A DNA stretch of 64,000 bases. Origin: Lolium rigidum. Lineage: Eukaryota; Streptophyta; Magnoliopsida; Poales; Poaceae. Below the pieces are notes generated by a model. That model saw only the letters and a program-made list of their open reading frames with translations, was not told the DNA's origin and ran no database searches. Shown piece by piece: positions 12,444 through 24,159 of the stretch. The DNA is taken from the NCBI RefSeq assembly GCF_022539505.1, contig NC_061512.1:154735962-154799961 (forward strand), in the 5' to 3' direction. Every line of letters starts with the position of its first letter. Positions within the stretch are counted from its first letter, which is position 1. The position numbers and the translations under genes are program-made.

Positions 12444-14032
12444 TGATGGCGTGTAACTCACACGTTCGTTGGGAACCCCAAGAGGAAGGTATGATGCAGC
12501 AACAAGTTTTCCCTCAGAAAGAAACCAAGGTTTATCGAACCAGGAGGAGCCAAGAAGCACGTTGAAGGTTGATGGCGGCGGGATGTAGTGCGGCGCAACA
12601 CCAGGGATTCCGGCGCCAACGTGGAACCTGCACAACACAACCAAAGTACTTTGCCCCAACGAAACAGTGAGGTTGTCAATCTCACCGGCTTGCTGTAACA
12701 AAGGATTAGATGTATAGTGTGGATGATGATTTTTTGCAGAAAACAGTAAAACAAGTATTGCAGGAGATTGTATTCAATGTAAAAGAATGGACCGGGGTCC
12801 ACAGTTCACTAGAGGTGTCTCTCCCATAAGATAAATAGCATGTTGGGTGAACAAATTACAGTCATGCAATTGACAAATAGAGAGGGCATGACCATGCACA
12901 TACATGATATGATGAGTATTGTGAGATTTAATTGGGCATTACGACAAAGTACATAGACCGCTATCCAGCATGCATCTATGCCTAAAAAGTCCACCTTCAG
13001 GGTTATCATCCGAACCCCTTCCAGTATTAAGTTGTAAACAACGGACAATTGCATTAAGTATGGTGCGTAATGTAATCAATAACTACATCCTTAGACATAG
13101 CATCAATGTTTTATCCCTAGTGGCAACAACACATCCACAACCTTAGAACTTTCCGTCACTCGTCCCGCATTTAATGGAGGCATGAACCCACTATCGAGCA
13201 TAAATACTCCCTCTTGGAGTTAAGAGCAAAAACTTGGCCGAGCCTCTACTAATAACGGAGAGCATGCAAGATCATAAACAACACATAGGTAATAGATTGA
13301 TAATCAACATAACATAGTATTCTCTATCAATCGGATCCCGACAAACACAACATATAGAATTACAGATAGATGATCTTGATCATGTTAGGCAGCTCACAAG
13401 ATCCGACAATGAAGCACATGAGGAGAAGACAACCATCTAGCTACTGCTATGGACCCATAGTCCAGGGGTGAACTACTCACTCATCACTCCGGAGGCGACC
13501 ATTGCGGTGAAGAGTCCTCCGGGAGATGAATCCCCTCTCCGGCAGGGTGCCGGAGGCGATCTCCTGAATCCCCCGAGATGGGATTGGCGGCGGCGGCGTC
13601 TCAGTAAGGTTTTCCGTATCGTGGCTCTCGGTACTGGGGGTTTCGTCACGGAGGCTTTAAGTAGGCGGAAGGGCAGGTAAAGAGGCGGCACGAGGGGCCC
13701 ACACGTCAGGGCCGCGCGGCCAGGGGCTGGGCCGCGCCGCCCTGCCGTGGCGGCGCCTTGTGGCCCCACTTCCTTTCCCCCTCGGTCTTGTGGAAGCTTC
13801 GTGTGAAAATAGAACCCTGGGCATTGATTTCGTCCAATTCCGAGAATATTTCCTTACTAGGATTTCTGAAACCAAAAACAACAGAAAACAGCAACTGGCT
13901 CTTCGGCATCTCGTTAATAGGTTAGTGCCGGAAAATGCATAAATATGACATATAATGTGTATAAAACATATAGATATCATCAATAATGTGGCATGGAACA
14001 TAAGAAATTATCGATACGTCGGAGACGTATCA
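12444..14032 (-). repeat. Element B left LTR
   Basis: 1,589 bp, minus-sense start TGATACGTCTCCGACGTATC and end CGCCATCA. The first 20 bases contain a palindrome, GATACGTC-TCC-GACGTATC. Confidence 0.95.
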
Positions 14033-16567
14033 GCATCCCCAAGCTTAGTTCATGCTCGTCCCGAGCAGGTAAACGATAACAAAGATAATTTCTGGAGTGA
14101 CATGCCATCATAACCTTGATCATACTATTGTAAGCATATGTAATGAATGCAGCGATCAAAACAATGGTAATGACATGAGTAAACAAATGAATCATAAAGC
14201 AAAGACTTTTCATGAATAGTACTTCAAGACAAGCATCAATAAGTCTTGCATAAGAGTTAACTCATAAAGCAATAAGTCAAAGTAAAGGTATTGAAGCAAC
14301 ACAAAGGAAGATTAAGTTTCAGCGGTTGCTTTCAACTTATAACATGTATATCTCATGGATATTGTCAACATAGAGTAATATAACAAGTGCAATATGCAAG
14401 TATGTAGGAATCAATGCACAGTTCACACAAGTGTTTGCTTCTTGAGGTGGAGAGAAATAGGTGAACTGACTCAACATAAAAGTAAAAGAACGGTCCTTCA
14501 AAGAGGAAAGCATCGATTGCTATATTTGTGCTAGAGCTTTGGTTTTGAAAACATGAAACAATTTTGTCAACGGTAGTAATAAAGCATATGTATCATGTAA
14601 ATTATATCTTACAAGTTGCAAGCCTCATGCATAATAGTGCCCGCACCTTGTCCTAATTAGCTTGTATTACCGGGATTATCATCACAATACACATGTTTTA
14701 ACCAAGTGTCACAAAGGGGTACCTCTATGCCGCCTGTACAAATTAAGGTCTAAGGAGAAAGCTCGCATTTGGATATCTCGCTTTTGATTATTCTCAACTT
14801 AGACATCCATACCGGGACAACATAGACAACATATAATGGACTCCTCTTTTATGCATAAGCATGTGGAAACAATTAATGTTCTCATATGAGATTGAGGATA
14901 TATGTCCAAAACTGAAACTTCCACCATGATTCATGGCTTTAGTTAGCGGCCCAATGTTCTTCTCTAACAATATGCATGCTCTAACCATTTAAATGAGTGG
15001 TAAATCTCCCTTACTTCAGTACAAGACGGACATGCATAGCAACTCACATGATATTCAACAAAGAGTAGTTGATGGCGTCCCCAGGAACATGGTTATCGCA
15101 CAACAAGCAACTTAATAAGAAATAAAGTGCATAAGTACATATTCAATACCACAATAGTTTTTAAGCTATTTTGTCCCATGAGCTATATATTGCAAAGGCG
15201 AATGATGGAAATTTTAAAGGTAGCACTCAAGCAATTTACTTTGGAATGGCGGAGAAATACCATGTAGTAGGTAGGTATGGTGGACACAAATGGCATAGTG
15301 GTTGGCTCAAGGATTTTGGATGCATGAGAAGTATTCCCTCTCGATACAAGGTTTAGGCTAGCAAGGTTATTTGAAACAAACACAAGGATGAACCGGTGCA
15401 GCAAAACTCACATAAAAGACATATTGTAAACATTATAAGACTCTACACCGTCTTCCTTGTTGTTCAAAACTCAATACTAGAAATTATCTAGACTTTAGAG
15501 AGACCAAATATGCAAACCAAATTTTAGCAAGCTCTATGTATTTCTTCATTAATAGGTGCAAAGTATATGATGCAAGAGCTTAAACATGAGCACAACAATT
15601 GCCAAGTATCAAATTATTCAAGACATTTTAGAATTACTACATGTAGCATTTCCCAATTCCAACCATATAACAATTTAACGAAGAAGATTCAACCTTCGCC
15701 ATGAATACTATGAGTAAAGCCTAAGGACATATTTGTCCATATGCAACAGCGGAGCGTGTCTCTCTCCCACACAATGAATGCTAGGATCCATTTTATTCAA
15801 ACAAAAACAAAAAACAAAAACAAATCGACGCTCCAAGCAAAGTACATAAGATGTGATGGAATAAAAATATAGTTTCAGGGGAGGAACCTGATAATGTTGT
15901 CGATGAAGAAGGGGATACCTTGGGCATCCCCAAGCTTAGACGATTGAGTCTTCTTAAAATATGCGAGGGTGAACCACCGGGGCATCCCCAAGCTTAGAGC
16001 TTTCACTCTCCTTGATCATATTGCATCATTTCCCTCTCTTGATCCTTGAAAACTTCCTCCACACCAAACTCGAAACAACTCATTAGAGGGTTAGTGCATA
16101 ATAAAAATTAACATGTTCGGAGGTGACATAATCATTCTTAACACTTATGGACATTGCATAAAGCTACTGGACATTAATGGATCAAAGAAATTCATCCAAC
16201 ATAGCAAAAGAGGCAATGCGAAATAAAAGGCAAAATCTGTCAAAACGAACGGTTCAGTAAAGACGAATTTTAAAATGGCACCAGACTTGCTCAAATGAAA
16301 TGCCCAAATTGAATGAAAGTTGCGTACATATCCGAGGATCACACACGTAAATTGGCATATTTTTCTGAGCTACCTACAGAGAGGCAGGTCGAAATTCGTG
16401 ACGAAGAAAGAAATCTGTTTTCGCGCAGTAATCCAAATCTAGTATGAACCTTACTATCAAAGACTTTACTTGGCACAACAATGCACAAAACTAAGATAAG
16501 GAGAGGTTTCTACAGTAGTAAACAACTTCCAAGACTCAAATATAAAATAAAGTACTGTAGTAAAAAC
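14033..16567 (-). other. Element B non-coding 3' internal region
   Basis: About 2.5 kb with no credible ORF, closely related to the same part of A (19742-22296) and C (26764-29274). It holds the polypurine-like motif CTAAGCTTGGGGATGC three times on the minus strand: adjoining the LTR (14033-14048), at 15923-15939 and at 15981-15997. Confidence 0.8.
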
Positions 16568-16568
16568 A

Positions 16569-16632
16569 TGGGTTGTCTCCCATAAGCGCTTTTCTTTAAC
16601 GCCTTTCAGCTAGGCGCAGAAAGTGTGTATCA
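16569..16632 (-). other. Conserved post-ORF block with possible RNA hairpins (element B copy)
   Basis: Near-identical to blocks in A (22297-22361) and C (26699-26763), although the ORF before it differs. Read on minus it contains CGCCT/AGGCG and ATGGG/CCCAT inverted repeats with short loops. Confidence 0.5.
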
Positions 16633-16818
16633 AGTATTATCAAGAGATGAAGCATCAACATCATAACCAGAGGTGTTGGGAGTTTTCTCAACCATGCATT
16701 GTATGCTAGATACATAAGTTTCAGCGGCTCCCTTTTCATTAGTCTTGGGCTTGCTACTCTCATCAAACAAATTTTCGGGAACAAGCCAAGCATAATTATC
16801 ATCTAGAGCTTCGTGCAT
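16630..16818 (-). pseudogene. Element B ORF, shifted C-terminal part
   Basis: 62 codons in a different frame from the ORF at 16821-17282. Reading this frame further upstream gives plausible protein, so a single-base frameshift near 16870-16890 probably split one longer protein. It ends in YDVDASSLDNT, a C-terminus shared almost exactly with the otherwise unrelated gag-like ORFs of A (DVDASSLDVT) and C (DINATSLDVT). Confidence 0.6.
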
Positions 16819-16820
16819 CG

Positions 16821-17282
16821 CTAGGAGCTTACATGGTATTGGTGCTTTAATCTCCCCACCATCATTAACATTATTAGTATACTAATTCTATCCATATCCA
16901 TTTTTTCAAGTGTTCTTTTAAAGTCGGTATAAAAGCCAAGCCTCTTATGCTTAATAAAAACTTTTCTAGCTTCTTTAGCTATATCTTCAAATTCTCGCAC
17001 TAAGACTTTTAGAACAAAATCTCTCTTCTCTCCCCGCTCCATATCAGAAAGTGTAAGAAACATGTGTTGTATCATGGGGTTGAGACTAATAAGTCTAGCT
17101 TCCATCATGCGTACCAAACAAACAGAGGCATCTTCATAAGTAGGGATAGCTTTTGCAAGGAGTATATCTTTAAGATCTTCATGCATACTAACATGGGTGA
17201 AAAATTCTTCTATATTATCTCTTCCAATTATAGACCCTTGTCCCACAGGTATATCTTTTGCAGTAAAATTAAAAGGAAACAT
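16821..17282 (-). pseudogene. Element B ORF: unrecognised protein replacing the gag-like ORF
   Basis: 153 codons starting at an ATG (MFPFNF) that lies where A and C start their gag-like ORF, just after a shared leader. The product is mostly helical and charged, with segments IEEFFTHVSMHEDLKD and MERGEKRDFVLKVLVREFEDIAKEARKVF-like helices (quoted in part). It has no CCHC zinc knuckle, protease or RT motif. I do not recognise the family. It shares no visible similarity with the A/C ORF except at the extreme C-terminus, which here is in another frame (16630-16818). It could be another part of an Athila-type polyprotein kept by a deletion derivative, or a captured sequence. Confidence 0.6.
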
Positions 17283-17488
17283 GTTGAAATAAGTAAAGCA
17301 AATGCAAGTAACTATTTTTTTGTGTTTTTGATATAGAGTGCAAGACAGTAAATAAAGTAAAGCTAGCAACTAATTTTTTTGTGTTTTGATATAATGCAGC
17401 AAACAAAGTAGCAAATAAAATAAAGCAAGACAAAAACAAAGTAGAAGAGATTGGATTGTGGAGACTCTCCTTGCAGCGTGTCTTGATC

Positions 17489-17506
17489 TCCCCGGCAACG
17501 GCGCCA
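17489..17506 (-). promoter_or_regulatory. Element B primer-binding site, tRNA-Asp type
   Basis: Minus-strand TGGCGCCGTTGCCGGGGA, complementary to the 3' 18 nt expected of plant tRNA-Asp, 11 nt inside the 5' LTR. Confidence 0.85.
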
Positions 17507-17517
17507 GAAAAAGAGCT

Positions 17518-19107
17518 TGATGGCGTGTAACTCACACGTTCGTTGGGAACCCCAAGAGGAAGGTATGATGCGCACGAGCAGCAAGTTTTCCCTCGGAAAG
17601 AAACCAAGGTTTATCGAACCAGGAGGAGCCAAGAAGCACGTTGAAGGTTGATGGCGGCGGGATGTAGTGCGGCGCAACACCGGGGATTCCGGCGCCAACG
17701 TGGAACCGGCACAACACAACCAAAGTACTTTGCCCCAACGAAACAGTGAGGTTGTCAATCTCACCGGCTTGCTGTAACAAAGGATTAGATGTATAGTGTG
17801 GATGATGATTGTTTGCAGAAAACAGTAAAACAAGTATTGCAGCAGATTGTATTCAATGTAAAAGAATGGACCGGGGTCCACAGTTCACTAGAGGTGTCCC
17901 TCCCATAAGATAAATAGCATGTTGGGTGAACAAATTACAGTCAGGCAATTGATAAATAGAGAGGGCATGACCATGCACATACATGATATGATGAGTATTG
18001 TGAGATTTAATTGGGCATTACGACAAAGTACATAGACCGCTATCCAGCATGCATCTATGCCTAAAAAGTCCACCTTCGAGTTATCATCCGAACCCCTTCC
18101 AGTATTAAGTTGTAAATAACGGACAATTGCATTAAGTATGGTGCGTAATGTAATCAATAACTACATCCTTAGACATAGCATCAATGTTTTATCCCTAGTG
18201 ACAACAAGCACATCCACAACCTTAGAACTTTCTCGTCACCGTCCCGCATTTAATGGAGGCATGAACCCACTATCGAGCATAAATACTCCCTCTTGGAGTT
18301 AAGAGCAAAAACTTGGCCGAGCCTCTACTAATAACGGAGAGCATGCAAGATCATAAACAACACATAGGTAATAGATTGATAATTAACATAACATAGTATT
18401 CTCTATCCATCGGATCCCGACAAACACAACATATAGAATTACAGATAGATGATCTTGATCATGTTAGGCAGCTCACAAGATTCGACAATGAAGCACATGA
18501 GGAGAAGACAACCATCTAGATACTGCTATGGACCCATAGTCCAGGGGTGAACTACTCACTCATCACTCCGGAGGCGACCATGGCGGTGAAGAGTCCTCCC
18601 GGGAGATGAATCCCCTCTCCGGCAGGGTGCCGGAGGCGATCTCCCGAATCCCCCGAGATGGGATTGGCGGCGGCGTCTCGCAAGGTTTTCCGTATCGTGG
18701 CTCTCGGTGATCGGGGGTTTCGTCACGGAGGCTTTAAGTAGGCGGAAGGGCAACGCGGGGGCCACACGAGGGCCCCACACGCCGGGCCGCGCGGCCGGGG
18801 GCTGGGCCGCGCCGCCTCGCTGTGGCGGCGCCTAGTGGCCCCACTTCCTTTCCCCCTCGGTCTTCTGGAAGCTTCGTGTGAAAATAGGACCCTGGGCGTT
18901 GATTTCGTCCAATTCCAAGAATATTTCCTTACTAGGATTTCTGAAACCAAAAACAGCAGAAAACAACAACTGGCTCTTCGGCATCTCGTTAATAGGTTAG
19001 TGCCGGAAAATGCATAAATATGACATATAATGTGTATAAAACATGTAGATATCATAAATAATGTGGCATGGAACATAAAAAATTATCGATACGTCGGAGA
19101 CGTATCA
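17518..19107 (-). repeat. Element B right LTR
   Basis: 1,590 bp. It is near-identical to the left LTR (12444-14032), with scattered substitutions and small indels. Confidence 0.95.
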
Positions 19108-19112
19108 ATAGG

Positions 19113-19741
19113 CAGCTCACAAGATCTAACATGATAGCACAATGAGGAGAAGACAACCATCTAGCTACTGCTATGGACCCATAGTCCAGGGGTGAACTAC
19201 TCACACATCAATCCGGAGGCGATCATGGTGATGAAGAGTCCTCCGGGAGATGATTCCCCTCTCCGGCAGGGTGCCGGAGGCGATCTCCTGAATCCCCCGA
19301 GATGGGATTGGCGGCGGCGGCGTCTCTGCAAGGTTTTCCGTATTGTGGCTCTCGGTACTGGGGTTTTCGCGACGAAGGCTTTAAGTAGGCGGAAGGGCGG
19401 AGTCGGAGGGCTGACAGGGGGGGCCACACACTAGGGCGGCGCGGGCCGCCTTAGGGTGTCGGCGCCCCGTGGTCCCACTTCGTTTCTCCCTCGGTCTTCT
19501 GGAAGCTTCGTCGAAAAATAAGACCCTGGGCGTTGATTTCGTCCAATTCCGAGAATATTTCCTTTGTAGGATTTCTGAAACCAAAAATAGCAGAAAACAA
19601 CAACCGGCTCTTCGGCATCTCGTCAATAGGTTAGTGCCGGAAAATGCATAAATATGACATATAATGTGTATAAAACATGTGAGTATCATCATAAAAGTAG
19701 CATGGAACATAAGAAATTATAGATACGTTTGAGACGTATCA
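19113..19741 (-). repeat. Element A left LTR, second segment
   Basis: Continuation of the A left LTR after element B. It ends GATACGTTTGAGACGTATCA on the plus strand, the same variant terminus as the right LTR of A (31578-31597) and different from B and C. That confirms the two A segments belong together. Confidence 0.9.
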
Positions 19742-22296
19742 AGCATCCCTAAGCTTAGTTCCAACTCGCCCTCGAGTAGGTAAACGATAACAAGGATAAT
19801 TTCGAAGTGACATGCTATCATAATCTTGATCAATACTATTGTAAAGCATATGAGATGAATGCAGCGATTCGAAGCAATGGTGAAGATAATGAGTAAACAA
19901 ATGAATCATATAGCAAAGACTTTTCATGAATAATACTTTCAAGACAAGCATCAATAAGACTTGCATAAGAATTACTCATAAAGCAATAAATTCTTAGTAG
20001 AAAGCTTTGAAGCAACACAAAGGAAGATATAAGTTTCAGCGGTTGCTTTCAACTTCAACATATTTATCTCATGGATAATTGTCAACACAAAGTAATATAA
20101 CAAGTGCAATAGGTAAACATGTAAGAATCAATGCACGCAGTTGATACAAGCGTTTGCTTCTAAGATAGAAGGAAGTAGGTAAACTGACTCAACAATAAGG
20201 TAGAAGATTGACCCTTCGCAGAGGGAAGCATGGATTACTATTTTTGTGCTAGAGCTTTTCATTTTGAAAACATAGAAACAATTTTGTCAACGGTAGTAAT
20301 AAATCATATGTGTTATGTATAAGACATCTTATAAGTTGCAAGCCTCATGCATAGATTACCAATAGTGCTCGCACCTTGTCCTAATTAGCTTGGATTAACA
20401 TGGATTATCATTGCATAACATATGTTTCAACCAAGTGTCACAAAGGGGTACCTCTATGCCGCCTGTACAAAGGTCTAAGGAGAAAGTTCGCATTGGATTT
20501 CTCGCTTTTTGATTATTCTCAACTTAGACATCCATACCGGGACAACATAGACAAAAGATGATGGACTCCTCTTGAATGCATAAGCATTCAACAACAGATA
20601 ATATTCTCATAAGAGATTGAGGATTAGTTGTCCAAACGGAAACTTCCACCATGATTCATGGCTTTAGTTAGCGGCCCAATGTTCTTCTCTAACAATATGC
20701 ATACTCAAACCATTTGATCATGAAAATCGCCCTTACTTCAGACAAGACGAACATGCATAGCAACTCACATGATATTCAACAAAGGTGTAAAAGTTGATGG
20801 CGTCCCCAGAAACATGGTTACCGCTCAACAAGCAACTTATTAAGAAATAAGATACATAAGTACATATTCTTCACCACAATAGTTTTTAAGGCTATTTTCC
20901 CATGAGCTATATATTGTAAAGGCAAAGAATAGAATTTTAAAGGTAGCACTCAAGTAATTTACTTTGGAATGGCATAGAAATACCATGTAGTAGGTAGGTA
21001 TGGTGGACACAAATGGCATGGTTTTTGGCTCAAGGATTTGGATGCACGAGAAGAAATCCCTCTCAATACAAGGCTAGGCTAGCAGGGTTGTTTGAAGCAA
21101 ACTCAAGTATAAAACGGTACAGCAAAACTTACAATGAACATATTGCAAGCATTATAAGACTCTACATTGTCTAGTTGTTGTTCAAACACCTTAACCAGAA
21201 AATATCTAGACTCTAGAGAGATCAATCATGCAAACCAAATTTTAACAAGCTCTATGTAGTTATTCATTAATAGGTGCAAAGTACATGATGCAAGAGCTTA
21301 AACATGATCTATTTGAGCACAACAATTGCCAAGTATCAGATTATTCAAGACATTATACCAATTACCACATGAAGCATTTTCTGTTTCCAACCATATAACA
21401 ATGAACGAAGCAGTTTCAACCTTCGCCATGAACATTAAAAGTATAGCTAAGAACACCAGTGTTCATATGAAACAACGAAGCGTGTCTCTCTCCCAAACAA
21501 GGAATGCTAGGATCCGATTTTATTCAAACAAAAACAAAAATAAAAACAAACAGACGCTCCAAGTAAAGCACATAAGATGTGACGGAATAAAAATATAGTT
21601 TCACTAGAGGTGACCTGATAAGTTGTCGATGAAGAAGGGATGTCTTGGGCATCCCCAAGCTTAGATGCTTGAGTCTTCTTAAAATATGCAGGGATGAACC
21701 ACGGGGGCATCCCCAAGCTTAGACTTTTCACTCTTCTTGATCATATTGTATCATCCTCCTCTCTTGACCCTTGAAAACTTCCTCCACACCAAACTCAAAA
21801 CAAACTCATTAGAGGGTTAGTGAATAATTGAAAATTCACATATTCAGAGGTGACATAATCATTCTTAACACTTCTGGACATTGCACAAAGCTACTGAAAG
21901 TTAATGGAACAAAGAAATCCATCAAACATAGCAAAACGAGGCAATGCGAAATAAAAGGCAGAATCTATCAAAACAGAACAGTCCGTAAAGACGAATTTTT
22001 CTGGGGCACTTAACTTGCTCAGATGAAAATGCTCAAATTGAATGAAAGTTGCGTACATATCTGAGGATCACGCACGTCAATTGGCAGATTTTTCTGAGTT
22101 ACCTACAGAAGGGGCTGATAAATTTCGTGACAGCAAGAAATCTGTTTCTGCGCAGTAATCCAAATCTAATATTGACTTTACTATCAAAGTCTTTACTTGG
22201 CACAACAATGTAATAAAATAAAGATAAGGAGAGGTTGCTACAGTAGTAACAACTTCCAAGACTCTAATATAAAACAAAAGTGCAAAAGTAAAATAA
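19742..22296 (-). other. Element A non-coding 3' internal region
   Basis: No credible ORF. Three minus-strand copies of the polypurine-like motif lie at 19742-19757 (next to the LTR, one base changed), 21648-21664 and 21706-21722. Confidence 0.8.
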
Positions 22297-22361
22297 TGGG
22301 TTGTCTCCAATAAGCGCTTTTCTTTAACGCCTTTCAGCTAGGCGCAGAAAGTGTGAATCAA
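22297..22361 (-). other. Conserved post-ORF block with possible RNA hairpins (element A copy)
   Basis: Counterpart of 16569-16632 and 26699-26763, directly after the gag-like ORF stop. The first hairpin (CGCCT/AGGCG) is kept; the second stem is weakened by one change in its 5' arm. Confidence 0.5.
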
Positions 22362-23068
22362 GTAACATCAAGAGATGAAGCATCAACATCATAATTTTCA
22401 CAATTTGTCACATTAGGTATCTTAGATGCTCCATTATCCATAGTGGTACTAAGGGATTTGTCAATTTTAGGCCTATAATAGTTTTTTGGCTTAGGCACTT
22501 TAGAGACATACATGAACTTTTGCTCCTTACCCACATAAGCTTTCTCCTTAAACTTAAGAGAAGAAAAAGTTGAACCCAAGGTTCCCATAGCTTCTTCAAG
22601 TTCACTAATCCTATGGGTTCGATTATCATGAGTATCACAAGTTTCTAAAATGGCAATTCTCTCATTGATTCCACTTAGAGTTTTATCAAGTTTATCAGTG
22701 TTATTAAGTAATATTCCCAATTTAGTCTCAACACTTGGAAGATTCTTCTCTATGGCTTCCAACTTTTTCATGACATCCTCAAGAGAGATTTCAATTTTAG
22801 CTTCATTAACAGGTGGTATTCCAACTAGACTCTCAATAATGCAACTAGCTTCTAAAGCAGGAGTGCCTAGGAAATTACCTCCCGCAAAAGTATCAAGAAC
22901 ATACCTATTCCAACTAGAGATACCAACATAAAAGTTCCTAAGTAGTATAATAGTGGAGTGTTTCTTAATGCACCTATGATGAGCATCGCTAATTCTATAC
23001 CAAGCATCTTTAAAACTTTCTCCCCCTTGTTGTTTAAACGAACGAACTTCAACTTCAGGATTACTCAT
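22358..23068 (-). CDS. Element A gag-like protein, intact
   Basis: 236 codons from an ATG encoding MSNPEVEVRS. An in-frame Met eight codons upstream lies in the low-complexity leader and is unlikely to be the start. Residues about 15-85 resemble a Retrotrans_gag core of Athila type (SFKDAWYRISDAHHRC, LLRNFYVGIS, LDTFAGGNFLGTPALEA). Residues about 95-175 are a predicted coiled coil (EDVMKKLEAIEKNL...). The C-terminus ends YDVDASSLDVT. There is no zinc knuckle or enzyme domain, so this is the only protein of a non-autonomous element that would need a relative for reverse transcriptase and integrase. It is open throughout although A is the oldest of the three nested copies. Confidence 0.75.
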   Translation of the reverse strand: MSNPEVEVRSFKQQGGESFKDAWYRISDAHHRCIKKHSTIILLRNFYVGISSWNRYVLDTFAGGNFLGTPALEASCIIESLVGIPPVNEAKIEISLEDVMKKLEAIEKNLPSVETKLGILLNNTDKLDKTLSGINERIAILETCDTHDNRTHRISELEEAMGTLGSTFSSLKFKEKAYVGKEQKFMYVSKVPKPKNYYRPKIDKSLSTTMDNGASKIPNVTNCENYDVDASSLDVT

Positions 23069-23300
23069 TTTTAGCAGTAGTAAATAAAGCAAACTAAATA
23101 AACTAAATGCAAGTAACTAATTTTTTTGTGTTTTTGATATGGAGAACAAGACAGTAAATAAAGTAAAGCTAGCATCTAATTTTTTTTTGTATTTTTGATA
23201 TAAAGAGCAAACAAAGCAGTAAATAAAATAAAGTAAAGCAAGACATAAACAAAGTAAAGAGATTGGATGTGGGAGACTCCCCTTGCAGCGTGTCTTGATC

Positions 23301-23318
23301 TCCCCAGCAACGGCGCCA
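23301..23318 (-). promoter_or_regulatory. Element A primer-binding site
   Basis: Minus-strand TGGCGCCGTTGCTGGGGA, one mismatch from the tRNA-Asp complement found in B and C. Confidence 0.8.
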
Positions 23319-23329
23319 GAAAACTGTCT

Positions 23330-24159
23330 TGATGGCGTGTAAGACACACGTCCGTTGGGAACCCCAAGAGGAAGGTGTGATGCGTACAACGACAAGTTTT
23401 CCCTCAGTAAGAAACCAAGATTATCGAACCAGTAGGAGTCAAGGAACACGTGAAGGTTGTTGGTGGCGGAGTGTAGTGCGGCGCAACACCGAGGATTCGG
23501 CGCCAACGTGGAACCTGCACAAGACAATCAAAGTACTTTGCCCCAACGTAACAGTGAGGTTGTCAATCTCACCGGCTTGCTGTAAACAAAGGATTAAATG
23601 TATAGTGTGGAAGATGATGTTTATTTGCGAAGAACAGTAAAGAACAGAGTTTGCAGTAGATTGTATTTCAGATGTAAAGAATGGACCGGAGTCCACAGTT
23701 CACTAGTGGTGTCTCTCCCATAAGATAAATAGCATGTTGGGTGAACAAATTACAGTTGAGCAATTGACAAATAAAGAAGGCATAACAATGCACATACATA
23801 TACCACGATGAGTACTATGAGATTTAATCAGGGCATTACGACAAAGTACATAGACCGCTATCCAGCATGCATCTATGCCTAAAAGTCCACCTTCGGGTTA
23901 TCATCCGAACCCCTTCCAGGTATTAAGTTGCAAACAACAGACAATTGCATTAAGTATGGTGCGTAATGTAATCAACACAAATATCCTTAGACAAAGCATT
24001 GATGTTTTATCCCTAGTGGCAACAACACATCCACAACCTTATAACTTTCTGTCACTGTCCCAGATTCAATGGAGGCATGAACCCACTATCGAGCATAAAT
24101 ACTCCCTCTTGGAGTCACAAGTATCAACTTGGCCAGAGCCTCTACTAGCAACGGAGAGC
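23330..24159 (-). repeat. Element A right LTR, first segment
   Basis: Right (5' in element sense) LTR of A, interrupted at 24159/24160 by element C. It resumes at 30834. Confidence 0.9.

Larger units (their letters stand above)
12444..19107 (-). mobile_element. Element B: same Gypsy family, nested in left LTR of A
   Basis: 6,664 bp, minus orientation, TSD ATAGG (12439-12443 and 19108-19112). LTRs are 12444-14032 and 17518-19107 (1,589 and 1,590 bp). The primer-binding site is perfect for tRNA-Asp (plus 17489-17506). The polypurine tract motif abuts the left LTR (14033-14048). The internal leader and tail match A and C, but the ORF is different from theirs (see 16821-17282). Confidence 0.95.
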
